A stretch of DNA of 64,000 nucleotides, taken from Bremia lactucae (taxonomy: Eukaryota; Oomycota; Peronosporomycetes; Peronosporales; Peronosporaceae). Each line of letters opens with the position of its first letter. Position 1 is the first letter of the stretch. Shown piece after piece: positions 1 to 9,458 of the stretch. The stretch spans positions 6,282,773-6,346,772 of the forward strand of contig NC_090610.1 in assembly GCF_004359215.1 (NCBI RefSeq). The letters are read 5' to 3'. The notes under the pieces were generated by a model, which was given only the letters and a program-made list of their open reading frames with translations, was not told the DNA's origin and searched no databases. A program made the translations under genes and the position numbers.

Positions 1-124
1 ATGGATAAGAATTCAGGAAATTACTATATAAAGTAATATCCTCCATATATTATCTACCTTTTAGATAATATATTAATTAACAACCTTTAAGTGTTAATTT
101 CATGTAACGATACAGCCCGTTACA
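1..124 (-). repeat. LTR fragment, family A-like
   Basis: AT-rich sequence ending at 103-124 in an inverted repeat that reads TGTAACGGGC on the minus strand, the same type of terminus as the family A LTRs elsewhere in the window. It is the 5' end of an LTR read on the minus strand. It abuts gypsy pol linker sequence without a primer-binding site or polypurine tract, so the element to the left was probably inserted into the pol remnant that starts at 125. Confidence 0.55.
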
Positions 125-840
125 GGCATGGTCTAAGGCATCTGTCAAGCCTGATCGCTCCGAGTTCCGAGCCGCTGTATGATAGCCTCGGGACAGTCGA
201 ATTCTCACGAACCAGACGTTCCATTTCCAACCCCAAGCATGGAATCTTTTGACGAGCTGTCATTAGCTCGTTTTGGAGGAAGTGATGCGTATATTTGTTC
301 GCCAGTAGATCAACCGAAACTTGCGACAGTTCTTTAACTGGTCACAAGAAACACCGTCGGCCGTCATCACTAACTCTTGACGATGGAATTGTCCGTTATC
401 AACATCATCCCATATATAATGGAGGACGTGATTCAAGTCACGGTGTTGACAAGGGTTCGGCGAATCAGGCGACCCCCCCCTCCATTTCCATTGACGGACT
501 CGAATGGTGAAAAGCGCTAGTTAAACGCTTCTTAAGCCACCGTGGGTTTGAACGAGTTGTCTCTTTCGTTTACGAGGGTATCCACCCTTGCATGATAGCC
601 GGGAACATCGTTTTCTACTGCTGATGGACGCACCGGGTCTCGCACGAAAGTTCGACGAGACCCATCCTCTTCGACGGAATGTCCATCAGAGAACGAGTGC
701 TTCCCGCGCTCGTAAAAGAATTGGAAGTTCTTAATCCCTTCGCGCATATCACAAGAGATGCTTGTTCTCCAATGAGGGTGTCTAAGATATTATGCCTCCT
801 TAGGGGCATGACCTGAACCCTTAAAACAGCATCCCCCCAC
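125..840 (+). pseudogene. Ty3/gypsy family A pol C-terminal end with chromodomain remnant
   Basis: The region matches, in order, the linker after integrase (125-520) and the chromodomain of family A pol as seen at 46200-46760 and, reversed, at 62270-62900. At 561-620 the plus strand reads RGYPPLHDSREHR, a decayed version of the WRGYPPSHDSWEPR chromodomain core that is intact at 62270-62345. Several stops interrupt the frame. Reverse transcriptase, RNase H and integrase are absent. It is a non-functional 3' piece of a plus-strand element. Confidence 0.7.
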
Positions 841-1138
841 GAGAGGCAGAGTTCATGGAAACATCCAGTTTGTCAAGTTAGGCCTCGCGGCCTATGCTTT
901 GCACATTCTGTACAAATGCTCCCAAGCTTGGAACAATAGAGTGTCATCCTTTGCGTGTACCATCGATGCCGAAAAAGACATCGATAAATAATTCCGTTTC
1001 GTCTTCTTCAGACTTGTAAAGCCTAAACAAGTCAAATAAAGGAATTTGGTATCGATTATTGGTCATACCAGACCAACGAGTTAAGTTGCCCTTAGAGGGC
1101 AACCAGGGCACTAGTTGGCTTGAGTTTAGTTCCAACAT
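532..1138 (-). pseudogene. Family A antisense ORF, copy 1 (central part)
   Basis: On the strand opposite to pol, the translation from 1138 downward contains RYQIPLFDLFRLYKSEEDET followed by ELFIDVF and, after a frameshift, AFVQNVQSIGREA. These blocks recur at 3319-3540 (+), 24300-24600 (-), 46820-47203 (-) and 61740-61980 (+). No known domain is recognised. The part below about 830 overlaps the 3' end of pol on the other strand. The copy is broken by stops and frameshifts. Function is unknown; see the finding on this ORF. Confidence 0.6.
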
Positions 1139-1141
1139 TTA

Positions 1142-1725
1142 ATTGCGCATTGTATCGAAACCCGTGCGCGTCGCCTGTGTAGCCGCAAAAGCTGGCAGCT
1201 GGACGGCTCAGTGCAGCTGCTAGCGATGCAAATATTTCAGTAGACGCATTAGCGTCTACTGTGGGGAGTGCGTCATTTCCTTATCCAATTGGAGGTGACG
1301 TTTAAAACACCTGCTACTCCCATTGTAGGTGACTGGCACGAGTCGGCGTTATCGCCCGACTCGGTGGCAATCGTTTAGGCCACCAGTTTGCCCGGGGTCA
1401 CGTCCGTTCAACCTTCCAATTCTAATTTGACAATAAAAGATGTCATATCGACGTTGTTTGACACTTCGTCGCAATCTTTTTGTGCGGAGTCATCTTGTGA
1501 TGACTCCATGAACGACGATAACTCTGATGTCTGTTTGCATCACCCGTAGCGAAGTTATCGTAAAGATCACTCCGGTAAGCATACTCCTGGTGGTGTTATT
1601 ATTCATCAACGGGGTCGGAGTGATTCTAAGGAGAATTCCGAGAGTAATGTTAGCGTTAACGTTAACATGATCCAACGGGAGAAAGGCCGCAATGTTTTGC
1701 GGTTCGCTCCCGAAAAGAAGCTAGT
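1142..1725 (+). pseudogene. N-terminal module of the family A antisense ORF, flipped
   Basis: Closely similar to 48400-48990 and 61060-61680, where this module starts the antisense ORF and reads away from the 3' LTR. It encodes an Ala/Arg-rich start (VACEAEKLAAARLSAA in the best copy), then a Thr/Ser stretch with PTPIVGDW and an acidic Asp-rich run. Here the module reads toward the following LTR (1804), opposite to the neighbouring core at 532-1138. It has been inverted inside the remnant. Stops interrupt all frames. Confidence 0.6.
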
Positions 1726-1790
1726 TTACAGAGAGAGACACGATAGTACTCTCTGTCATTTTATATCAGTTACTTAAGTGACTGATGTTT

Positions 1791-2267
1791 AAGAAGGGGC
1801 TGATATAACAGGGTTTCCCGTTATTAATATAATTTCTTTTCAGAATAATAATTATTATTATTTCCTATGCGAGGAAATAATTAAAGAAATTCCAAATTAT
1901 TATCTTCTAATATTTAAAAGTTGATAGTTCTAATATTACCAAATTTGGTAATATTGATGCAACAAGACATTAGTTCTATTGAGAGGTTGATTCAAATTTA
2001 AATAAATCCCGCCAATCGTCACAAACACGATTAGGCGTCGCGCAAGGAGGCGCATTGCATAGTTGGTTATTAATATATTAGAGCCAGTTGGTAGAAGATC
2101 GTTCTGAAAAACTTAATATATATTACGATCTTGCTTTTATTCTTTTCCAGAAGCCTTAGAATTCACCCTTAGTAGCTAAGACCTCATAGCTACTTAGAAC
2201 CTTCTTCTGCACGTCGTAGTCGAGGCACCCCACCTTCACCGTAATCAGTGTAGGTTGACTAGTACTT
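1791..2267 (+). repeat. Family A LTR (3' LTR, plus orientation) with polypurine tract
   Basis: Polypurine tract AAGAAGGGG at 1791-1799, then a degenerate LTR start TATAACAGGG at 1804. The body aligns by eye with 59646-60057 and with the reverse complement of 60058-60573. The last part up to about 2267 lacks the canonical CCCCGTTACA end and passes directly into an inverted LTR. Confidence 0.75.
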
Positions 2268-2698
2268 TTATCAGTACTACTGATAACAGTAAAGGTAAGG
2301 CACTTTTTGTACACCATGTGCAGAAGACGATTTAAGTTGCTTATTAGGCTTAGCGAATAAAGGCCGATACGGAGAAGGCGTAGTATAGGGAAAAGCAAAT
2401 TTGAAGGAATTTGTTAAGCTCCTCTGTAACAGGATTCTTATCTACTAACTTTGATATAATAATATAAAGTTATCTATTGTAACTCATTGTGCACCTCTAA
2501 TTGGCGCGTCTAGCAGCGATTGGCGGGGTTGATTTCAACTCAAATCAGCCAATGCAATCAACTGTTGCATTGTTGCTTCAATATTACAATATACGGTATT
2601 TATAATAATATTGAGTAAAACGACTTCAAGATAATAATTTCTTTTTCCATAGGGAATGGTATGTATGTCACGGGACGCCCCGTCACATCACCCCCTTT
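2268..2698 (-). repeat. Family A LTR (3' LTR, minus orientation) with polypurine tract
   Basis: On the minus strand the LTR starts at 2687 (TGTGACGGGG) and is preceded by the polypurine tract AAAGGGGG (2691-2698). The distal end is missing at about 2268, where it meets the plus-oriented LTR. It belongs to the minus-strand element remnant that follows to the right. Confidence 0.75.
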
Positions 2699-2779
2699 AG
2701 CCAGCAGACAATACAGCTACTGATGTAGAGTGACAGCAAGTACTATTGTGTCTGTCTCTGTAAGGGAGCTGTTGTTGGT

Positions 2780-3640
2780 TTGATTTTATTCCAACTTTTG
2801 TTCGTGCATGGTAATTAAGCCCGTGCACGTCGCCTTTTAAGGTCGCAAACCTGGCAGCTGCACGAAAAAGTAGCTGCTAATGAAGCTATTTCAACAGTAG
2901 AACGCTCAGGCGTGCACTGCGGGAAACGATTCGCTATTAACTCCAAGTGAAAGCGTCTATTATGAGTCAGACTCATTGTCCGACTTAAGGACAACTATAA
3001 AGGCATCCTATTTACCTGGAACCGATTCCGTCGTGCCAGCGGGTTCTGACGAGACAGATCAAAAAAATATCTCCAAGATGTTTGAGTCATCGAACTTTGT
3101 TGATGAGAGTCATCTTGGGATGACTACGATAATGATGAAGATGCTAATAATGCTAAAATGCATCACTAGGAACGAACTGATCTTGAAGATCACTTCGAGT
3201 TTTTTTAACTCAAATCCCAACATTAGTCAAAAGGGAGAGGTACCGCGATACGATGCGTGCCGCTCCCCAAATAAAACCTTAGTTGCCCATTAAGGCCAGC
3301 TTAATTCGTTAGTCTAGAATGACCAAGGAGCGATACAAAATTTCGTTGTTCGACTCATCCAGGCTTCACAAGCCTTGTCAGGTTGAAACCGAATTATCCA
3401 TCGATGCCTTTATCCGGCATCGTTCGTTAACTGGCAAGTTTGCCAATGATGTGAAATCCTTGTTTCAGGCTCGGGATATATTAATACAGAATGTACATAG
3501 CATATGCCGCGAGGCCTGGCTTCTCATACTGGCTGCGGCAGGGGACTGGGTTAAAAAGGGTCCATAACCGGTACAAGCTAAAAGTACACTTTTGTCTTGA
3601 GAGGCAGGTTTACCTTTCGTTCTGTGACAGGGGGGGTATG
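2780..3640 (+). pseudogene. Family A antisense ORF, copy 2
   Basis: The N-terminal module (2815-3290, with the Ala-rich start and the Asp-rich stretch DDYDNDEDANNA) is followed at 3319-3567 by an 82-codon open stretch with KISLFDSSRLHKP, TELSIDAF and QNVHSICREAWL. These blocks are shared with the copies at about 1, 24.5, 47 and 61.8 kb. It reads away from the minus-oriented LTR at 2268-2687 and is therefore antisense to the element's pol. The two parts are in different states of decay, and the C-terminal Cys-rich part is not recognisable here. Confidence 0.6.
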
Positions 3641-3850
3641 TCCCTAGTGCGTTGAGGGCACAGTCGTTGTCTCTAAAAAGGTGTACAATCTAAAAATTCT
3701 TCATTGGACGACGTGCCTCTCTTCTGATATGCCTGTAGAGACTGATAATATACAATCCCCTTTTTACGAGCGCACGAAGCGCTCTTTTTTTGGTGGTTCT
3801 TGCGGATCATTGGATCGGTCTCGTCCAACGACGAAGAGACAGAGGAAACC

Positions 3851-4422
3851 TTACAGAAGTTGAGAGCGAGGCTCCCAACTATCATGCGTGGGTGGATTCC
3901 CTTCCCATCGAACGAGATAAATCGTCCGGATCTCTTTCACTCGCGGTAATTCATGAAGCACTCGACTTGAAAGCGCTGATAACCAGCGGCCGTGCACAAT
4001 AAGTTGCTGCGGCCTCGAGGGCCCCCAGAACGTCCGCATCACTACTATGAGGTGACAACGACGGTGTCGACTCATTGTAGTCGAGAATGAGCGACGGATC
4101 AGCATCCTCACTGTTAAAGCTGCTGCTGCTGCGGCATCGCTGGTGGATGGTGCAGATCTGAGAACCCGTTCGTTCTCTGCAAAAAATTTCGCCCTCGCAT
4201 GATAGTTGAGACGTCGTTTCCAACTGATAATTGGGCGTTCCAGGTCTCTTCCTGCAGTACGACTCTAGATCCGACACACGGTTCGGATCTAATTTTTCCT
4301 CCTCCACCACAACCATTGGTGGCATATGCGTGAACATTACGCTTGCCTTGCTTGAGTTTCAGAAGCTCTGAACCAGCTCTTATTTCACCAAGGGTAGCTT
4401 TCCCTACCCCACGTAGAATCAC
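3851..4422 (-). pseudogene. Mosaic of gypsy pol chromodomain and gag fragments
   Basis: Read on the minus strand, three pieces are joined. At 4330-4422 is a family A gag fragment (LLKLKQGKRNVHAYA). At about 3990-4330 is the N-terminal part of family C gag (SEDADPSLILDYNE, matching SEDVDPSLIVDFNE at 35650-35700). At 3851-3940 is a chromodomain end with YLVRWEGNPPTHDSWEPR. The order is not that of any normal element, so this is a recombined remnant. It has no coding potential as a whole. Confidence 0.6.
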
Positions 4423-4429
4423 ACGCCCA

Positions 4430-4640
4430 GTTCGAGAAATCTGCTACGGTGCGGTAAAGCGTCGATGCCCGGTAGGTGGGGGCGCATTAGTAGGGAAGAC
4501 GCCCCACATCCATCCATAAATGATGAAGAGGAGGACAAATCGAGTCCGAGGTTTCTCGTCGAACCCGACCGCTCGCCGACATAATTATCATAGTCACGAT
4601 ACCTGGTGGTTGTGGGAGGACATGACATGGATCATTAGCG
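4430..4640 (+). pseudogene. Family B gag-protease junction fragment
   Basis: The plus strand reads GKASMPGRWGRISREDAPHP, matching the stretch between gag zinc region and protease in the family B element at about 16235-16300 (GKRRYPVGAGRPTREDLG). It runs on through an acidic Ser-rich segment and is then cut off by family A sequence. A small orphan fragment. Confidence 0.5.
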
Positions 4641-5162
4641 TCACTGTCGTCATGACTTATACACGACGGTGAACGGTCTTTGGATCGATGCCTTACTCTT
4701 CGGAGATATACCTTTTTTTTGTTTATACCATGCGTCTTTACGCACGGTCGTAAACACTCCACACCTCTTGCAAAGATTGCGAGATGATAAAAAAAAATCG
4801 CGGAGTAAACTTGTAGGTGGAATAAAACAGGACAACTTAATGTCGTCGCTGATACGCTTTCGCGCAGGCTTGATTTGCACCAGCTGTGCAAATCAACAGT
4901 AATAATAAGCTTACCGTTGCAGCAATAAGTGTTCCGTTGTCACTTAACAACGTAAGAAGAGCCTAAAGAATCAATAAGGCTTTGAAAGGTATGATGAATT
5001 ACCCAGAAATCTAACTCAGCAAACCTAACAAATTGTCAACATTATACCGATCTTCATCAGATCGATACCTAAACGCAATGGGTGCTGTATTATACACCCA
5101 TTACCTGCGACACACCTCGTGTCGTCATTCCCACTCATGATGGTATCCGACTACGCATCATG

Positions 5163-5419
5163 TGTTGGAAGTGAAGTTTTCAAAGCGGACACACCCTTCC
5201 GGGTCGACGCCCCAGCTGGCAGGTTTGGTGGTTATATTGGGTGATTTGTGTGTCTACACAAAGCTCTAGAAGATGATTAGTTTAGTTAGAGCAGGATACA
5301 GCAGTATCTCACTTCTAGATTGATAAACTCCTGACGAGGCCCCCGACGGGGGGCCTAAAAACGCGTCGGCGCGCGTTTTAATATAGAAGTCTTTAACCAT
5401 GATTTCTCTCTTTTCTACA
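5163..5419. repeat. Left LTR of the miniature element
   Basis: 257 bp, TG...CA. It shares with the right copy the blocks CCTTCCGGGTCGACGCCCC, TTAATATAGAAGTCTTTAACC and a central GTGATTTGTGTG. The two copies differ at roughly 15% of positions by eye, so the insertion is not recent. Confidence 0.8.
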
Positions 5420-5596
5420 GATTATGAGCTCAAGCCATGCTTCGAGACATTTCGCCAAGGATCCAATTGTGCTACTGATGCTTCGCCGGTGAAGGCGTGT
5501 CACGCATAAGTAGAGCTAAAGATCTCGTGCGGAGTTGACGAAGACGGCGCAGGTGCTGAGTGCACGAGCGAAGCGCAAGATCAAAGACGCGAAGAG

Positions 5597-5905
5597 ATGG
5601 ATTGGCTGTACGGAAGAGTCAGAGATTTGGTGACGACGACGACGTTAGAGGACATTCAAAGAAATAACGAGGATCTGATCAAGGTGGTTGAATGTTGTGC
5701 GTGGTACGAAAGGCCCGCACAAAAGAGGAGTCACGAGGGCGCACAAGACTACACGATAAGACTAAGAAACGAGCTCTTGAGATCAGCAGACCCGGGGAGC
5801 GTAGCAATCGTTCGCCCACAAGGCGCAAAAGGACCAGGAAGAGCTCTCACGAAAGGAGGCTCAGTGTCAGAGAAGCCGTGGGTCAAAATTGCTGACGAGG
5901 ATTGA
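5597..5905 (+). CDS. Hypothetical 102-aa ORF inside the miniature element
   Basis: Starts MDWLYGRVRDLVTTTTLEDI and ends VKIADED. It is rich in charged residues, with a predicted helical N-terminal half and a basic Gly/Pro-rich C-terminal half. No zinc knuckle, gag or pol motif can be recognised. It lies wholly in the interior of the 1034-bp element and may be a chance ORF or a gag vestige. There is no evidence for expression. Confidence 0.25.
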   Translation: MDWLYGRVRDLVTTTTLEDIQRNNEDLIKVVECCAWYERPAQKRSHEGAQDYTIRLRNELLRSADPGSVAIVRPQGAKGPGRALTKGGSVSEKPWVKIADED

Positions 5906-5939
5906 ATAAGAGGCCGACAACTTGGCCGTCGAATGGCAG

Positions 5940-6196
5940 CGTTGGAAGTGGAGTTGTCATTGCAAACACTCCCTTCCGGGTCGACGCCCCTGCTGCCAGG
6001 TTTGGTAGTTATAGTGATTGATTTGTGTGGTTACACTAAGTTCTAGAAGGTTCTTAGTTTGGCTAGCGCAGGATATAGCAATATCTTACTTCTAAATTAA
6101 TAAAGCCACTGACGTGGCCCCCCGGCAGGGAACCGATACGCGTCTGGTGTGCGTTTAATATAGAAGTCTTTAACCCTGTTATCTCTCTTTCCTACA
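5940..6196. repeat. Right LTR of the miniature element
   Basis: 257 bp, same length as the left copy, ends CTACA at 6196. The first base has changed from T to C. Confidence 0.8.
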
Positions 6197-7645
6197 CCAT
6201 GTATGAGTGTATGTGCAATAAGAATGGGCATCGTAGACGTGAGAAGACTTACCTCACGTTAAGTCGAGATTTCTACTGGCTTCGCCATTTACTCGTGCGC
6301 AAGTACATACGTTCTTGCGAGGTTTGTCAACGGGTGAAGTGAAGTCCTTTAACCCAAGCTCCATTACAACTTCTGCCCTGTTCCGGCAAAGTGTTGAAAG
6401 CCGTATCAATGGGCTTCGCTTTCGATTTCGCGAACGCGCTTACGAGAATAATTATATTATTGTACTCATAGATCGCTTCAGCAAGATGTTCCATCTTGTC
6501 GCAGTCCCGCAGTCGAGCACAGTCAAAGGAAGTGCTTGTATCTTAATCCACACGATGTTTCGACTCCATGGGTTACCCCGTGAACTAGTATCGAATCAAG
6601 ATTCCCAGTTCACGGCGGAGTTCTGGTAAACCATGTTAAGAATACTTGGAACACGGTGGAAGATGTGATCTTCTGACCAGCCTGAAACAGTTGGTCAGAC
6701 GGAACGTGCAAATTGTGTTTTTAAAAAAGAGACACGTCCAATCGTTTACGAGTTGGAGTGAGGTCTTGCCGATGGCCGAATTTGCCATTAACAATTCGGT
6801 GCATGCTTTACAAGAGCAGACATCGTTCTTCGTGAATGTATCACGCCATCCACACACACCCAGACTGCAACTCTGGTTCAAGAGGGGGCTTGCACTCGAG
6901 CAAAGGCCAATCTGGCTCTTAATCATCACACATTGACTCGCCAGTTAATGTGAAAAATACCAATATCGATCTAATAAGTATCGACAAAGACAAACTCAGT
7001 AATACCAAAGAGGCTATTGCTGACTTTAATGAAAGCGATGCTGATACATTCAGCATCGACAATGTATAAATACATAGTACCAGTGAGAGCAACAACGCTC
7101 TCACTGAAGAGGAGAATGATTTCGCCGCATTTCGCACTGGGCGTACTATAAAAATCCGAGTCAACGGAAGAATTTCTGCTGGCTCCAGAAGGAGTGGTCG
7201 AATCATGTAGGATTCGATCGCTGATGCGTTGGACCTACAGAAATGGAAAGCTGATCTAAATGGAAAGCAAACGTTCACGATTCAGTATTAACGATCTAGT
7301 CCTACTATCTAAGGCAAATCTACCAAATATATAGTGACGAATGTGGGAAGTCATACATTACTGCTCAAGTATATATCGGCCCGTTTCGTGCATTGAACTG
7401 CCAAGGCAATGCATACACGATCGAGCTGCCTCGTAGGATGCGCGCGCATCCTTCGATTCATGTTGGCCCTCTCCGCCCGTTTTACCAGTACGAGGCTTCC
7501 AGTATCTAACTACACCGGAACGGCCCAAAACATCCACCAAAGAATGCTGATCCCGGGTTAAAACTGAACATCTCGAGCTAAACTTTCAACTCATCCATAA
7601 GGATGCGTTTTCTTGACGAGTTGCTGCCAACTCGTTGCAAATTAT

Positions 7646-9136
7646 TTAGTGCACCCGTTTGTTTTCAAATTGCTGAACAGCAATATTCGCTCGGTCTTCG
7701 AATCGATGCCTAAAACTTACCAGAGCATATTTCATGGCAAGGAATTCTTTGTCGTGCACTAGATAGTTGGGCACAACTGCTTGAAGCTGACGCGACTTAT
7801 AGCGGCCGAAGCGCTCTGCACCGTCTGTGACATATTGCATTAACGTACAGCTGATTGCAAAATCGCTTGCGTCACAGATTATATGAAATGGTCTGCCTTG
7901 GTCCGCAATCGCCAATATTGGCGATTGCATCAAGCTTGCTTGATCCCCTCAAAGGAATGCTAAAATTAGCGTATCACACACTTAAAATTTGCTTGAACAA
8001 AGTAGAATTATGTACTGTCATTTGGCGTAATTGCGCGAGGACTTCTGTGTATACGTCGCTAATCCGAGGAACTTTCGAAGTCGCTTTCCATTGAATGGCA
8101 CAGGCCAGTCTGTGAACGTCTTGATCATCTCTAGATCAGGGCGTACACCGTGTTTTCCTCGATGAACCCAGAAAATGGCATCTCGCTTGCAGCAATTATG
8201 CATTTCTTGAGATTTGCATACAACTTGTTCTTACGCACAAGTGTCAGAATCGCTTGGACGTGGGTGCGATATGCTTTAACGTTACTTTCCGTTCATGACT
8301 TGGCTATGAACGAAGACGTCGTGAAACAGTTCGGTGCTAAATCTCACACCGATTTAGACAGATTCGTCACACATCTGTTTAATATCGTAGGGGCATTACA
8401 AAGTCCTTGTGGCATGAATAGCCACTCCCATAGCATACCGCTTAGAGTGCTTAGAGCTGTGAACGGGATATTCTGTTCACGGATTAGGATCTGATTGAAT
8501 CCATTCTTCAGATCGATTGGCGAAAAGATAGAACTCTTTCACATACCATCAATGATTACGTCTTTTCGTGGTATCGGCGTTTGAGCCGGTACCGTTCCAG
8601 TGTTCAGTTTATTGAACGCATGCACAATCCGCCATCCTCCTGTTGCTTTACGCAAACAGAAGGCCAGAGAGCTGTGTGGGAAGGTTGACTCCCTCACATG
8701 GCCCGATGCTAAGCGATCGGCAAAATTTTATCGTATCGCTAATACTTGTTCACGGGGCAATGGCCACTGCTTCATGACACACTATCTCCAACCTGGAATC
8801 AGGCCGATTTCGTGTCGTGCCTTTATTCTTAAGTGACTCATACGGTACGATTTCAGGGAACACATTCCTGAATCCGCTCAAACTTTTATATAGGATTTGT
8901 CTTTAAAGACTCCCAAACCTTCAATTCAGTCTTCTCATCGAGGAAACGTTCGTCCATCGATAAGCCCGTTCGTTCACAAAATTACTATTGTCGACCGAAT
9001 TTCGGCCACGTAGTTGTCGTCTGTGACAATTACGTAGATATGCTAGACTTTGAAACTTCGGAGGCGCTATCAAATCAAGTGCACAAGCACCTATACTTGA
9101 TATGTTGTTTACTTTGACATTTAATGTCCCAGTCAT
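7646..9136 (-). pseudogene. Ty3/gypsy family A reverse transcriptase-RNase H (minus strand)
   Basis: On the minus strand the reverse transcriptase end reads FTDWPVPFNGKRLRKFLGLA (about 8060-8120) and is followed by RNase H at 7646-7933, with FHIICDASDFAISCTLMQY and LVHDKEFLAMKYALVSFRHR. Around 8305-8325 the YFDD catalytic box has decayed to LFHD. The element is cut at about 7640, where it meets a plus-strand gypsy piece, so integrase and the 3' LTR are missing. The frame is shifted repeatedly. Confidence 0.75.
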
Positions 9137-9458
9137 TCTTTGGAACTTATTTTATAGATACTTGGGAAATTGTTCTCGCAGAATCTTTTAGTCTATTCCC
9201 TCATAATCTTGAGACTCATTTTCTCAAGTATTTCGGGACTTATTCCCTTATTTATTTGGGGAGTATCCTTCCTAACTGCTTCGCTGTGGTTGCGCAACCA
9301 TAGCGAGTCCTCTCCGATCGACCTTTCAGTCGATCTAGGATTTATACACTGTCACTTATTGACAGGCGTTTATGTTTCCTTTGATGTTGCTCTCTAAGCA
9401 AGCAATCTTTTTTTTTCGATTCGCCTGACTATTTCGAGAGGAATATCTTTGACGCTGC

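Larger units (their letters stand above)
5163..6196. mobile_element. Miniature LTR retrotransposon (TRIM-like), 1034 bp
   Basis: Two direct repeats of 257 bp each (5163-5419 and 5940-6196) bound a 520-bp interior. Both repeats end in ACA. The left begins TGTTGGAAGTG, the right CGTTGGAAGTG, one mismatch. Flanks are TCATG (5158-5162) and CCATG (6197-6201), that is a 5-bp target duplication with one change. Without the insertion the gypsy H2C2-region sequence (GCATC-ATGTATGAGTG) is continuous, as in the related copy near 44830, which confirms the borders. No protease, reverse transcriptase or integrase motif fits in the interior, so it must have relied on another element. Its strand is not determined. 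Confidence 0.8.
4690..7640 (+). pseudogene. Ty3/gypsy family A pol remnant (RNase H, integrase, C-terminal domain), split by an insertion
   Basis: Before the insertion, 4690-5162 carries the end of RNase H (HASLRTVVNTPHLLQRL) and the linker to integrase. After it, 6197-6940 carries the integrase: IDRFSKMFHLVAVPQ, then FRLHGLPRELVSNQDSQF and EVLPMAEFAINNSVHA. At 7290-7530 follows the post-integrase region (YIGPFRALNCQGNAYTIELP, then RMRAHPSIHVGPLRPFYQYE). Multiple stops and frameshifts are present and no LTR of this copy is seen. The 1034-bp miniature LTR element at 5163-6196 interrupts it in the zinc-binding (H2C2) region. Confidence 0.8.

Noticed and set aside
3951..4337. 128-aa minus-strand ORF as a new protein
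   Set aside because: Its sequence matches family C gag (SEDADPSLILDYNE) and adjoining gypsy pieces, so it is a mosaic element remnant.
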